Below are positions 1 through 12,030 of a stretch of DNA of 64,000 bases, one piece after another (within the stretch, counting starts at the first letter, position 1; the number at the start of each line of letters is the position of its first letter). The stretch spans positions 62,001 through 126,000 of the forward strand of contig CALSFV010000267.1 of assembly GCA_943737045.1 (NCBI GenBank), in the 5' to 3' direction. A program made the position numbers and the translations under genes. The notes under the pieces are model-generated. The model did not search any database. It saw only the letters and a program-made list of their open reading frames with translations, and was not told the DNA's origin. The stretch comes from Parapristionchus giblindavisi (lineage: Eukaryota > Nematoda > Chromadorea > Rhabditida > Diplogasteridae).

Positions 1-1231
1 TTTGAACGTTAATTACTATGCGACGGTTCTCTAGAAGTAAAAAATTAAATTTGCTTAAATCGTTCTACATTTAATAACTAACATTATATTAAAATATGAA
101 GGCAAACAAACCCGTCAACGATAGTACACGAAAGCAAAATACGACAGCGACTCATAAAAAACTCATTTCACGATTATCTTTTATGGTGTATTTATCATAT
201 TGTATGCGCATCTTCTTCACGGCTCTATACCCGGCTTCCATGATAAGTAATTTACTTTCTTTTAAAACAATTTTTTACTTAAATTTAAGAGACACGATGG
301 GGAAAAGATTAAAAAAAACAAATGAATCGAGAAAGAATAAATCTATTAATTGGGTCGGGCATAGAGCCGTGAATGAGACGGTGTGATACTGCACCATGAA
401 ATTATCGTAAAGTAAATTTTTCTGAATTTCTGTTGTAATTTACTATCTTGTTCAAATATTCCATCTTTTTTTTAGGTGATTGGAGTAAAAGTTGCTTGTA
501 TTCGAACGAGGAATCGATTTGTACCATACATGGGCGCCGTCATGGGGATCCTCAGAAAAATTTGGTCTTTTCTAAGATTGCGTGGAATGCCCCCTGCAAA
601 AAAATGACGTATAGGTGAATTTTTCCAGAAAAATGTGAATTCCCATATGTAAAATTAACCTTTTTTTCGTTTGGATGCCTCCAGTGGAATCGAGCTCTAT
701 GCACCCCGCCAATGTATGATTTGTACCATTCTTTTTAAGACTAACTAACCTTATATTAAAATATGAAGATAAAAATAATGGGAATTTGAACACAATAGAA
801 AAAAAGAAACGAAAAAACACTTCAATATAATCTTATGGTGCTGCATCCCACCGTCTAATTCACGGCTCTATATCTAACCCCATTAATAGATTTATTCTTT
901 CTCGATTCATTTGTTTTTTAAAATCTTTTCCCCATCGTGTCTCTTAAATTTAAGTAAAAAATTGTTTTAAAAGAAAGTAAATTACTTATCATGGAAGCCG
1001 GGTATAGAGCCGTGAAGAAGATGGGCATACAGTATGATAAATACACCATAAAAGATTATCGTGAAATGAGTTTTTTATGAGTCGCTGTCGTATTTTGCTT
1101 TCGTGAACTATCGTTGACGGGTTTGTTTGCCTTCATATTTTAATATAAGGTTAGTTATTAAATGTAGAACGATTTAAGCAAATTTAATTTTTTACTTCTA
1201 GAGAACCGTCGCATAGTAATTAACGTTCAAA
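1..1231. mobile_element. Long-TIR fold-back element
   Basis: Bases 1-398 are repeated in reverse complement at about 834-1231 (coordinate sum 1232; for example 364-373 pairs with 859-868). The repeat reaches the window edge, so the true left end may lie outside. The 435-bp middle has no convincing gene. Part of it (about 490-525) resembles 1288-1330 just outside the element, so the centre holds an older dispersed repeat. No transposase is visible; this is a non-autonomous element. The short reading frames in the arms mirror each other and are not genes. Confidence 0.85.
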
Positions 1232-1537
1232 AGTTTATTCTCATAATAACTCAATTCTTCGAAGCCCTGATTAAAAAGGGGTCGAAGCAAAAGTTGCTTG
1301 TATTCGCACAAGGAATCGATCGGTACCACTCCCGATTCGATCGGATGCTTGGGAACCGAAATAATTTTTTCGACCTATCGAACATTTTTTCTTACAGAAA
1401 CCTTCAGACACAAAATCAAACTTTCTCATATACACGGCTGAGGTCGCCTGGTAGTGCGCTATTATATTCCACTTCAAACAAAAATATTTATTTTTTGCTA
1501 TTTCCTCTCATATGTGAGTCCTCTCAGACAGTCTCTC

Positions 1538-1885
1538 TTAAAGATGGAGGCCCTCGAATGTTGATGCAAATGCATAGCATATCTATTATGCAAGGGACAA
1601 GTGATATGCAAGAAATTAGCACGACCGCTCATCAATCCCATAGCGCAGTGGTAAAAGTGCTCACTTGTAAGCGTAACGTTGCGGGTTCGAAACCTATTGC
1701 TGAACTTTCCTATTTTCAAAATTTCGCGCCGTTGCCTGTACATCAAGCATCATTCTTTCACGATTCTTGCGATCAATAGGTTGAATTAGCATAAAATAAT
1801 TTATGTATGGTATGTAGAATAACTTTTGCTGTCATTCTGTCTTCACAGTTTGTTCACGAAAATATTCCCCGGACACCACCTTTAA
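1538..1885 (+). mobile_element. TTAA-flanked MITE carrying a tRNA-like pol III promoter
   Basis: The element starts TTAAAGATGGAGGCCC and ends GGACACCACCTTTAA, an imperfect terminal inverted repeat with TTAA at both ends. A tRNA-like unit sits at about 1636-1700, with an A box (TAGCGCAGTGGT, 1641-1652) and a B box (GGTTCGAAACC, 1684-1694). A CTTGTAA stretch between them resembles a tRNA-Thr(TGT) anticodon loop. Related copies lie at 2009-2312, 46605-46951 and 52802-53148. The combination of DNA-transposon ends with pol III boxes is seen directly; mobilisation is inferred. Confidence 0.75.
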
Positions 1886-2008
1886 AGATGTCGAATGTTT
1901 TAGTGAAAAAACTTTGAAGACAAAAGATTTTAAAAGTTATTCCACATTCTATGCATTACTTAGTAATTCAGCGTATTGATCGAAGAAGAAACATGAATAA
2001 ATCAAGCA

Positions 2009-2312
2009 TTTAAAGGCGTCCTTTTTGAAAATTTAGAAGAGCGGCGATGGTTTCGAACCCGAGAATAAGCCATAGTCCGCACGTTTATCATTGCGCTAAG
2101 AGAATCATGGAATGGACGTGTAAATTCTTATATGTATATCACTTTTGCTACAATTTTGTCATTTTTTTGGAATACGAGAGCTCATCACAGAACTTTCTCA
2201 ATATTAATTTTCCCTCGCTTTTTTGGCTCGGCGAAGGGAATGGCTTGAATCGTGATAGCGAGATGCATAAAAAAGACGTTATATATGTTCGTGAACATTC
2301 GCGGGCCTTTAA
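2009..2312 (-). mobile_element. Degenerate copy of the TTAA/tRNA-like MITE
   Basis: This is the same family as 1538-1885 in reverse. The left end is TTTAAAGGCGTCC, the right end GCGGGCCTTTAA. A reversed B box (GGTTTCGAACC, 2049-2059) and a decayed reversed A box (about 2090-2101) remain. The interior is AT-rich and diverged; no coding capacity. Confidence 0.6.
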
Positions 2313-2617
2313 CTTTAAATAGATATGCTTCACAATTATTTCATAAAACATGAATGCAATGTTCTGAGGATGGATTCGAGTAAGCTTACTAGTAAATATA
2401 GCAAATAATTTCGCTTGAGCATGTTTCATATCTAGATTTGATTCGTGCGTAATAGTAGACAAGGTTTAGAAAAAAATGTTAAAATTACTTTTCTTTCAAA
2501 TTCTAATCGATCAATTCATGTACGTTCCACTTGACGTTGTTGAAATATCGAAATGATCGACGATTAGATAAAAGAAACAAAACTACTCTTTTATCCTCAT
2601 TATTCAAGTCATTTCGT

Positions 2618-2738
2618 TTAAAGGGAGCGTAACATCACTGAATGGTCTCCTCGACGCGCAATGCTCTCTCGTTGTTAGAGAACAGAAAAATAGTGTGCGC
2701 AATGAAGAGACCATTGAGTGAGGTAACGCTCCCTTTAA
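2618..2738. mobile_element. Short hairpin MITE with TTAA ends
   Basis: About 34 bp at each end are inverted copies (AAGGGAGCGTTAC-type, left near 2620-2653, right near 2704-2736). TTAA occurs at 2618-2621 and 2735-2738. The right TTAA is also the left boundary of the next element, so the two share a target site. Confidence 0.65.
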
Positions 2739-4223
2739 GACACAGGCTCAGTAAGATTCGAGGGTTGAGCCAGTGATTCCGGACATCGACCTCGCCGATT
2801 TGGCCCAATTTTTTTATGGATACCCCCATGGCCGATAACACAAAATGGGTATTATATATATTTTTTATTTACATGCACACGCATGCAGGGTATTCATTTG
2901 GGCGGGTTCCTTGAAACACAGATGTGGCGGGTTTTCGAAATTTGAAAACTCGATTTTCGCCAAAAAATGGAGCAAACTAGGACCAATGTTAGTGTAGATG
3001 AATTATAAGTATAAATAGACAACAAAACTGTCTACACGACAGTCCGGAGATCCGATCGTAAACTGATTTTTTATCTCCTAAAAACATTCTAAAGTAATTA
3101 AACTTTTAAAAGAAAAAAGTGCAGTCCAATTTTTGCCTTATCTTATAGAGCGAAAAATTCCGCGTCGAATAAGGGAAAAATAAATAAAAAAATCGAAGCA
3201 CCCGTGTTTTGAGATAAGTTGACCCGAAAATATTTTTGTTTTTGAATTCACCTCATTTTTGCACTCATATTGAAGATCTCGTCGAGTAGACCAACTTTTA
3301 TGTTGAACTTTTTGTCTGAAACTCATGTACAAGAGAAATACATGAGTTTTCTTTTATCACACGGTTTTACAGACAAGTTTGAGAAAAACAATAGTAAAAT
3401 ATTTTTTGTGCACAAAATGCTTTCGTCTATATTGTAGAACTCAAAAATCCATACTTAGTTTGTTGTTTCACGAAAAAAATTGCAGTCTCCTATGCTGAAA
3501 AATGAGGACTCGAAAGTGGTCTTGAAAAAAAAGTTGTCGGATCCTTGCCATGTTTATTCTCAGTTTAAAGTACTCATCCAGCACACCATTTCTCATGTTG
3601 GTTGTATTCTATGAATGTCGTTTGTTCTCAAGATACAAACGATCGAAATGATTTGGATCCAATAAATCTTAATTCATGTATTTCTCTTGTACGTGAGTTT
3701 CAGACAAAACGTTCAACATGAAAGTTGTTCTACTCGACGAGCTCTTCAATATGAGTACAAACATGAGGGGGTTTGAAAACAAAAATATTTTCGGGTCAAC
3801 TTCAGGTCCATTTATGTATCTCAAAACACTTATTCGACGCGGAATGTTTTGCTCTATAAGACGAGGCAAAAATTGGACTGCACTTTTTTGTTTTAAAAAT
3901 TTAATTAATTTTAGAATGTTTTGAGGAGGTAAAAAATCAGCTTACGATCGAATCTCCGGACCATCGTATAGCCAGTTTTTGTTGTCTATTTATACTTATA
4001 ATTATTCTACATTAACATTGGTCCTAGGTCGCTCCATTTATTTTCCTGAAAATCGAGTTTTCAAATTTCGAAAACCAAAAATATTTATGTTTCATGGTCA
4101 GAGCCCAAATGAATACCCATTTTGTGATGGGGACACATGGGGTATCCATGAAAAAAATTTTGGACTAAATCGGTGAGGTCGATGTCCGGCACTTCCTGGA
4201 ATCTCGCTGAGCCGGCTTCTTAA
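2735..4223. mobile_element. TTAA-flanked long-TIR element
   Basis: Arms of about 570-590 bp (2735-3330 and 3660-4223) are inverted copies with moderate divergence and several indels. Ends read TTAAGACACAGGCTCAG and, reversed, TTAAGAAGCCGGCTCAG; TTAA flanks both. The 35691-37170 element has nearly the same ends (TTAAGAGACCGGCTCGG), so both belong to one family. The 330-bp centre has no recognisable gene. Confidence 0.8.
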
Positions 4224-4308
4224 TGAGTCAATTAACGTGAAGAGATTATCCACTGTCTTTCATGCATCATAAATAATTTCAGGAATGTTCCGATAAGATT
4301 GCTGCAGT

Positions 4309-6183
4309 GAGATCTATTGGGATTCAAAACACACAGCCACTGGTAACTTGCTGGCTCTCGGCCAGAGTGAGTTTTAATACACCAATGACTGTTCAAAGTA
4401 ATGAATTTAGCTACTTCTGAAACTTTCCAATTTTAAATCGTACTCTTACTATCTTTGCTTATATTTAAAAAAAAACTTGGGTATTTCCTCAAACATGAAT
4501 ATTTTTACAAGGATGAAGAAACGGGCATGACATGGAATAAAACGTGTGAGGGCCATTTCTGCTATCTCGATGGAGTTATCGAACAGGGATTCATACACAG
4601 GGGTTGTGTGAGATATGATGATTCATCGTCCGAAAGAAAGATAAAAGTGAGTCCTTCAGATATTGCATAGCTACTCTAAAAGTAAGCATGATACTGTAAA
4701 AATTAATAAAAACCGAATGAAAAAACTATAACCTTGCAATTTACGTAACTGCAACACAACAATGAAATGAATATAATTAATTATAATATCTTATAGATGG
4801 GAACGCTTCGAATGTTCAGTGCATACTATCAATTGTGCAATATCAGTATGTGTAATGTGGACTGGGAATCAGCTGGATTTATTGCAGATAAAGTATTTAA
4901 ATTATCATCCTAAAATATTAGGTTGGCGCATATTTATCTTGAAATTTCCAACATGACTTGTTTATCTCACAACTTTCAAACAAACCATTTGTGAAATAAT
5001 AATAACTATTTATCGCATCTTTCAATTTGATGACAGAGTTAAAATAAAATAATTGATAGTACAAGTGATAAAATAAGAAGAAGCGAAAAGAACTGTAGGT
5101 CACAGTATTAAATCATGAACATAAGAACTAAAGTACACAGGATTTTGCACAGTTACAATTGAATTATCTAAAGAGTTCCATTGAGAAACTATTCTGTTAC
5201 TTAGAAAAGCTAAAAACTTAGAAGAAGATGATGGATGGACACAAAGCTTCATGTTATGACCACGAGTTGAATTAATTGTGTTTGAGAAAAGGAACAAGGT
5301 GCGGGGATTGATGTCAATGAAATTGTGGATAGTCTTATATGCAAAAATAATATCGTTTTGTCTGCGCCTAAATTCTAGGGAGGGGAGATTGAGGTGGCGG
5401 AGTCTCTCATGGTAGTTCGTGTACCGTATTCCACACTTGCGGAAGACCAGTCTGGAAAAACGTCTCTGAACGGATTCAATATTATTATTTAACGTGCATG
5501 ATTGAGGACTCCAGAGTTCTGAACAATACTCGAGAAGAGGTCGAACATATGTGACGAATAATCGGGCATAAGTATTAGTACTACAAGACACGAAAGAACG
5601 ATGAATATAAGCAGAGCGTGCTTTAGCCTTAGCAATAATGCGACATATATGTTCGTCAATAATCTTTTTTCGTTGCATTGTTCTCATTTACTTTCTTGCA
5701 ATGATCACGCACAAAGTGTGTGACATGCCCCAGAACAAAGCAAGCTGCGATAATTTAGAACACATTTGATAGCGGTGGCTTCGTTGAAGTGTACTCTATC
5801 CCGAAACAATTAGATATGTATGGGAAACCAAGCTATAATTGGATGGGGTAATATGAATATGGAGAGTGAGGGAACATAAACTTTACCATAAGTCATTATG
5901 AGCAATATCTCATTATGAGTTTTTTTTCTGATTGTGATTTAACTACTTTTGCACATTACATTTTAGGAGACACTCGATCAGTCATGGTTCACCACACCAG
6001 AATCACCAACGAAAAAGGTAAAAAAATTCCAATATGCAATAATATGTATCATGGTATGACTATTGGCCTATCAAGTATTCAATATTTCAGGGATCCACTG
6101 TGAAGACAGTCTTCGAAACAATCCGCATATTGGTATTCAACTTGTTGGAATACAGTATTTTAATTCATGACGTATCTCTTTGA
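4309..6183 (+). CDS. Cysteine-rich ET/Ly6-like secreted protein (5' end missing)
   Basis: Exons proposed: about 4309-4364 (begins after GCTGCAG; donor GTGAGT), 4512-4649, 4797-4890, 5969-6019 and 6092-6183 with a TGA stop. From the second exon onward all joins are phase 0 and open. The protein has six cysteines in the order TCW, KTCEG, HFCY, RGC, QLCN, SMCN, a spacing and CN ending typical of nematode ET-module or Ly6/activin-receptor-like three-finger domains. The C-terminus ends with a moderately hydrophobic stretch that could be a weak anchor signal. The signal-peptide exon was not found; it may lie upstream of, or have been displaced by, the 2735-4223 element. A LINE scrap occupies the third intron. 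Family assignment is inference from cysteine pattern. Confidence 0.6.
5100..5687 (-). pseudogene. CR1/Jockey-like LINE reverse-transcriptase C-terminal fragment
   Basis: A 195-residue open frame matches the region after the reverse-transcriptase palm in nematode non-LTR elements. Recognisable pieces are YVRPLLEYCSELWSP, IESVQRRFSRLVFRKCG, YHERLRHLNLPSLEFRR and the closing ISQWNSL-type segment (here VSQWNSLDNS). The endonuclease and the catalytic palm motifs are absent, so this is a 5'-truncated dead copy. It lies antisense inside an intron (4891-5968) of the ET/Ly6-like gene. The frame is intact over its length, suggesting a fairly recent insertion. Confidence 0.85.
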
Positions 6184-6634
6184 TAATCTTTCATATCAAG
6201 ATAGAAAACTACAAATAAAAGAATGATCGATCAGCAAATTATGAAGTGTTCTAGGGAAGATTACTTAGTACGTTCCAGGGTTACACTGCAACAACGAGAA
6301 ATCCAAGACAAGAAACTACAACCAAATCCACTGGATATATGTCAAGCGATATCTTTCTTTTCTATGTCGTACTTTTTATTATGTATCGAGTGTCCAGATA
6401 AAATCAAATTCAATTAGCATTATACAGCGAGAAATAAATATTCAGTAAATTATTTACCGCGGTGCAGTTCCACTACCCAGCCACATAAAGACTGTTGCCC
6501 TCAATCATTTTATTTATAGATCATCTGATTTTGGTAAATTCGATTGATTCAAAAGAGGATAAGAAATAGAGTGAGGAATGAGTTCTCGTTCATTTCATTT
6601 TATTCCCTTTCCTTGAGCACGAGCGGTTCTCTCC

Positions 6635-7800
6635 ATGGAGTCCTTCTCTTCTTACGAGAACCCCTACCAGAGATACTGCGAGGGTCAGGTAAGCCACGCC
6701 CACATGTGATTATTATCGAGATGAGCTCCACCAATTGTCAGACCGTACTTCGTGAAGGTATCATGGCCGCCACAGCTGCGAAGGAGACTAGACAGACAGA
6801 AGTTGAAGTCAATAATGTTTCACAAAGACATGTGTCAGTGCCTAATTCCGATTCGGAGCATAAGGTGAGATACCCGGATTTGGCAAAATAATTCTGTTTT
6901 ATTCACCAGCGGCATGCGCCAAGATGAACGAAACGGCTAGAAATTTTACCGTATTCCAGGACAAAACGGTCATGAAAAACTCGGATATTTGCACTGTCGC
7001 AGCTTCTGATGATGAAACGGATTACATTATTCATTATGATAATCGTATCGAGTCCAAGCCATACTTTATCGATGCTAGTTATATTTTCATTGTTTTGTAA
7101 TTCACTGCCCAGACCAAACTAAACAGTCTACTGATCATTCGATTATCGATTGTTATCGATTGAAAAAAATTTAATAATAGAAGCTATGATAATGCCAACA
7201 GCGAAAACAACCGCTTAATGCATGCTACAGAATTCGAAATTATTCCAAATTTAATCCATTATAATTTTACAATAAGAATATCTTAATTAATTATTTTTCA
7301 GTCAATCAATCTCCGTGTCCAACATGGTATAGCTGCTCCAGCTGCCTCCAATGAATCATTTGCAATCTCGTCCATATCTCAATGGGACATGAAGGTAGTT
7401 GCAAACTTGCCTTTGTGTTTTTGGCAACGTGCCAATATTGTTACAGTAATCCATATCGATTCAGCCCATCGGCAAATACAGCAAATCTGTGACACATATG
7501 ACTGTCGGAGATATTATCGACTTTGAATGTGGATATGAGTCGTTTCCCAATGTTGACTCATCGGAGAATCTTGAGCCTACGGTAACTTAATCTTTGATCT
7601 CAATAATTTTGATCCTTGAGTTTTCAGAATCTTCGTGACTTCTGCCGCATGTCTCTGGAGGAAATCGATAAACTACCTGATTTGTTCGTCACATCTGGAA
7701 CACCAGCAATGCGTCGTGTACGATTTTATCACGTATTAAATCTTTTGATCTTTGATCTTTTCAGGATCGAACCAAGCTCAAGCACTATATCTTCCAGTAA
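6635..7800 (+). CDS. Seven-exon protein of unknown function
   Basis: Exons: 6635-6688, 6742-6864, 6960-7091, 7302-7394, 7465-7581, 7628-7717 and 7765-7800 (TAA). Every exon is a multiple of three and every join is phase 0, giving about 214 residues starting MESFSSYENPYQRYCEG and ending KLKHYIFQ. Introns of 46-95 nt end in TCAG or CCAG. Exon 3 is the weakest: its donor would be GTTTTG, and it could be intronic. No signal peptide or membrane segment is visible; the protein is acidic and polar, probably intracellular. I recognise no domain. Two introns contain GATC/TTTGATC-type repeats directly before acceptors (see findings). Confidence 0.6.
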
Positions 7801-9000
7801 TGAAGACGAAGTATTCTAGTGCATCTTTACGTAATTCGTCACTATTGCATGTTTCAACTAAAATACATGACTAAAGCGTGGTTCTCGCAGCATATCATAA
7901 AATTGAACATTCATCAATTACATATTTTTGAACATACGAAATGTAAACATAATAGTCCTCATATCTAAATGGAATCATCACAATTAATGTGTATCAATGT
8001 CTTTTTTTATAATATACACTAAGGAAATATTTTCACAACTCTTGTTAGTGAATAAAACACTTTAATCTTGATCGTGTTGTCGTAAAAAGAGCTTCTTGAT
8101 TACGTCCCATTTGTTTTGTTCTGAGTTTCATGTAAAATCTGAAAGAAGCATGTGCTTTTCTTCAATTTCACCTTTATTCTTTCTACGTCAACTAGTTTCT
8201 CCTAGTTTCACACTTACATGAAATACTTCATACGCCCACTGATAGAGCAAGAAAGGAGTAAGATAAATATTATGAAAAATACTATACGATGATTTTTTAA
8301 ATGCCTCACCCTTTAGGGGGGAATTGGGAATTCGTTGATCGCCACACATTGATCTGTCGTGAATTCAATGATTTCTTAAGAAGAAGATTAGACAGAAACA
8401 GAATGCAGCACACGATTATGATAGATACATTGTTTTCTTCCAAGATATCTGAAAGCTTGACATTTATCATAATTCAGAGCTCAATATGTCTGACAACTTT
8501 GGCTCCATTCGGCCTGTGTAAGAAGATAGATTGTAAATGATGATGATGATAGATTCATTTTCATTAACCAGTGGAAGAGAGAGGTGGAGGGAGATGTTAG
8601 GGGAGAACAAGTGGCACAAATCGCGCAGTTGGTCACTTTGAATCGTCGAATGGGTCTCTATCCTTTTAGAAACACGAAAAAATGTAAAGATACAGATATG
8701 GTTTCAATTAAAGTTGCATTTTCAATGCTGCGCAATATAAATATTCTTTCCTTATTTTTCTCAGGGTATTTCATTCAAATATTACACCTACACACTTACA
8801 CTTCCTCTTATAAATCTCTCTCAGGAAAAGTAAATAAGAGTCTTTGATCAGATTCGTAAAGATCAAATAGGCTTCCAACATTCGTTTAGGGACATATTGC
8901 ATTGAATAGCACAGAGAGACTCTTCAGTGATAGAATGACACGGGTCCATTAATATCTTAGTAATGAGAGTGTCTATTCATAGAAAGAATGGGTGTAATCA
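7801..9000. other. Gene-poor interval
   Basis: AT-rich DNA with only short unsupported frames (8301-8540, 8584-8847). I found no splice pattern or repeat that would justify a gene. Confidence 0.5.
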
Positions 9001-9019
9001 AGCTGCTAATCCTACCTTC

Positions 9020-9701
9020 TCACTCCCTCACTCTCCCTCTCCCTCTCCCTCTCCCTCTCCCTTTCTCTCCCTCTCCCTCCATACCTCTCCTATTATCTCT
9101 GTGCTACTATAGCAGTTGCTAGGCTACACCGACTGCTACGTATTCCTCTACTATGATATTGTGGCCCTGTCATTTGCGTCACTGATATTCTATCATATGT
9201 TTTTATTTTTACACATCTTTTTTTTCAAAGAAATCTCTTCAGGTAAAAAAATTATAATACCTCACGAAAAGATACGTGGTTTGTGGTGGTCTTGTTGTTT
9301 TCTGCAGATCTTGTAAAGGGATTTTTTGTTGTGTTTCCTGAATCAAGGAGTTGCTTCGGATTTCTGTTTTCTCGTACAAACTAACTTGTCTCTCTTCTAT
9401 TCTATCTCCTCTTCTATTCTTCTATCTCCTCTTCTCGAATGCAACTCCTCCTTTGTGTTTCATTCATCCCTCAATCTGTCATTTTCTTACACGCTTCTCA
9501 CTCATCTTCTCCTCCTTCTATCTCTCCCTCTCCCTCTTCCTCTATTCCTCTCCCTCTCCCTTCAGTCTTCTTCTCCTCTCCAGAGACCCGAGAACGCGCG
9601 ACAATACGTTGATGAATGCGCATGTGGGACGCCATCATAGTCTTTCTTGCATCTCGACTTTCTCTTATCCTCCTCTCTCCCCTCTCTCTTTCTCACCCCC
9701 A

Positions 9702-9737
<36 letters not shown>

Positions 9738-11850
9738 CTTCTCTCCCTCTCTCCTCCTCCCCTCTTTCCTCTCTCCAATTTCTCTCTCCCTTCTCCATCT
9801 CGCCTTCCTCTCCATCATCTCTCCACCCTCCCTTTGTCTATAATTTCCATCTTTTTATGCTTCATCCCTCAGTCTTTTCATGCTCTCAACTGCATTATTA
9901 TCTCTCCTTTACGATTATTTTACTCTATCTTAGGGTTATTCCTCTTCTTCTCTCTCCCTCTCCCTCTCCCTCTACCTCTCCTTCTGTCTCTCCTTCTTCC
10001 ATCACAATGTGTCAGTATAACTCGATAATCCTTCGTCTCTCCTCTAGAGACTTCATCTTCCATTATTCTATTCAACAATAGACGTCCGTGTAATGGTCAT
10101 GTTGTTATGCTTTCACAGATATCTATCATTTTTCTTATTAGTTTGTTGTTTTCGGCTTTTGTCTTTAAAAAAAATCTGTAATCTCGATAATTTTTCTGTT
10201 CCTCGATAATTTACGCGAAAAAAACTTGGAAACAAAATATTCCAGAGTCCCTTCAGAAAGAAGTGGTTATTCAGTAAAGAAAAAGTGTAGTAAATTAAAT
10301 TTCCTTGCTAGAGATTGGGAAAGAGAAGTGGAACACTCCACAGAGACAGGCTTATTAGACTGCAAAAACGTTGAGAGAAGAAACAATATTAGCTGAAATC
10401 ATGAATATATCGCCCAGACTTTAGTTGTCCTTACTGAAGGTTACGGTCCTTATGCATCTCGTGTAGTTTATTCACAATTTTGGATATGAATTTTCGTTTT
10501 GACAAAACATGAATTTTAATTTTACACAAACACAAACATATTTACTATTTGCTTATTTTAAACGGATATGCATACTGTATTTAGTGCATTTTATGATATT
10601 CATCCAATTGTGCTAATCATTATTGGTTTCACTCATAATCCGCTCATATTCACTCAGTCACCGATATCTTTAAGACTTCTTCTCTACCTCTCCCTCTCCC
10701 TCCCTCTCTCTTTCTATCTCTACCTCTTCCCTTCGTCTCCCCTTTCAACCTTTCATTACACTATACCCGTTCATACTTTCTCTGTCATGATTTCTTCATG
10801 TTTTGTCTTCATTTCATATTGTGAAATATTCAAAATATCATATGAAATTTACATATATTACAATATAGGCTTGATCGGCTATTCTCAAGAATTTGTATTC
10901 GCTTTTGTTACTGCCTAGATTTTGGGACTGAAATATCGATTTGATTGCAAAATACACTACTAATGATAATTCATAAAAAGACAGAAGGAAATCGCACCAC
11001 ATTTAAACTTTTCTTTTTTATTGCTTGTGATCATCTCATTAAAGAGAACGGGTCCGTATTGTTTCATGCATCCAAAACAACAGTGAAAGCGTGTGTGGTC
11101 AGTGATAGTCTGACGTATCGTGCAAATATTGAACACCGCCTCCACTAACCTAACTATGTCCACTATCTCTGTACCCTCTACCTTCCTCCATCTGCCCTCG
11201 CTCTATCTCTCTCTGCCTCTCCCTCTGCCACCTCTCTCTTGCAAGAGCAGATTATTTGTGAAGCGTGTTAATCACATACCTCAGCCACATCTACCCAAGA
11301 CATTCTTCCTGATTGCGTAGAGAGAGAGAGAGACAAAAGTAGGAGGAGACAAGTGATAGTAGAAGATAGAGGAAGTGAGATGGCTTGAGGGCATTCTGTG
11401 AATTATCACATTTCCTCAAGTATTGTTTATGACGTTTCTTGATCTGTTAAATTTCAATTTCTCCTTATCATTTCATTGCAATGTTGGAATGGTATTGTTT
11501 TCGTAGTCAGAGAATAGAGTATAAATGACGAACCTTATCTTCAAGCCTTCGTTAACATATTCCATGCCACAATTTTGTTACTTATATTCCAACTCGGTTC
11601 GTTGAAGGTGATGGGAAAAAGTTCCATTATCACAAACATTCCATTATTGCTACTTCACTCGAATGTGCTATTGTTGTTGTTTTCGTACTGCTTTCTCTTC
11701 TCCAATACAAACAATCTCTCTTCTTCTTCTTCTTCTCTCATCACTATTATTTCTTTCCTATCCTTCCTTCCTTTATCTTCTTCTTCCTCTATAATTTCCT
11801 CACTTCTTATTGTTGCATCTAGAGTATCTATAGATGCGAAAAGGAAGAGG
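9020..11850. repeat. Pyrimidine-rich low-complexity region
   Basis: The + strand is dominated by CTCCCT, CTCT and CTTC runs (dense at 9025-9090, 9395-9850, 9945-10000, 10678-10745 and 11160-11245). The long Leu/Ser/Pro frames here are by-products of these runs and occur in several overlapping frames at once. No gene is supported. Confidence 0.8.
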
Positions 11851-12030
11851 TGAGTGATAGTTAGAGGGGAAAGATAGGGGATAGAGATAGAAGGAGAGGT
11901 AGAGAGAGGGAGAGGGAGAAATGGGAGAAAGAGAGAAAGAGAGAGACGGGGAAGGAAAGATAGAAAAATTAGAGGTAGAAACAGATAGGAAATGGAGAGG
12001 TAGAGTGAGAGGTAGACATCACCCCTCCGT
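11851..12030. repeat. Purine-rich tract, strand-switched from the left flank
   Basis: GAGAGG, GGAAAG and AGAGAG runs on the + strand follow directly after a CT/CTT-rich stretch (11700-11815). The two tracts are complementary in composition and could pair. Confidence 0.6.

Noticed and set aside
9326..10081. Long Ser/Leu/Pro frames (up to 225 residues)
   Set aside because: CTCCCT/CTCT low complexity opens several frames simultaneously; no gene-like composition.
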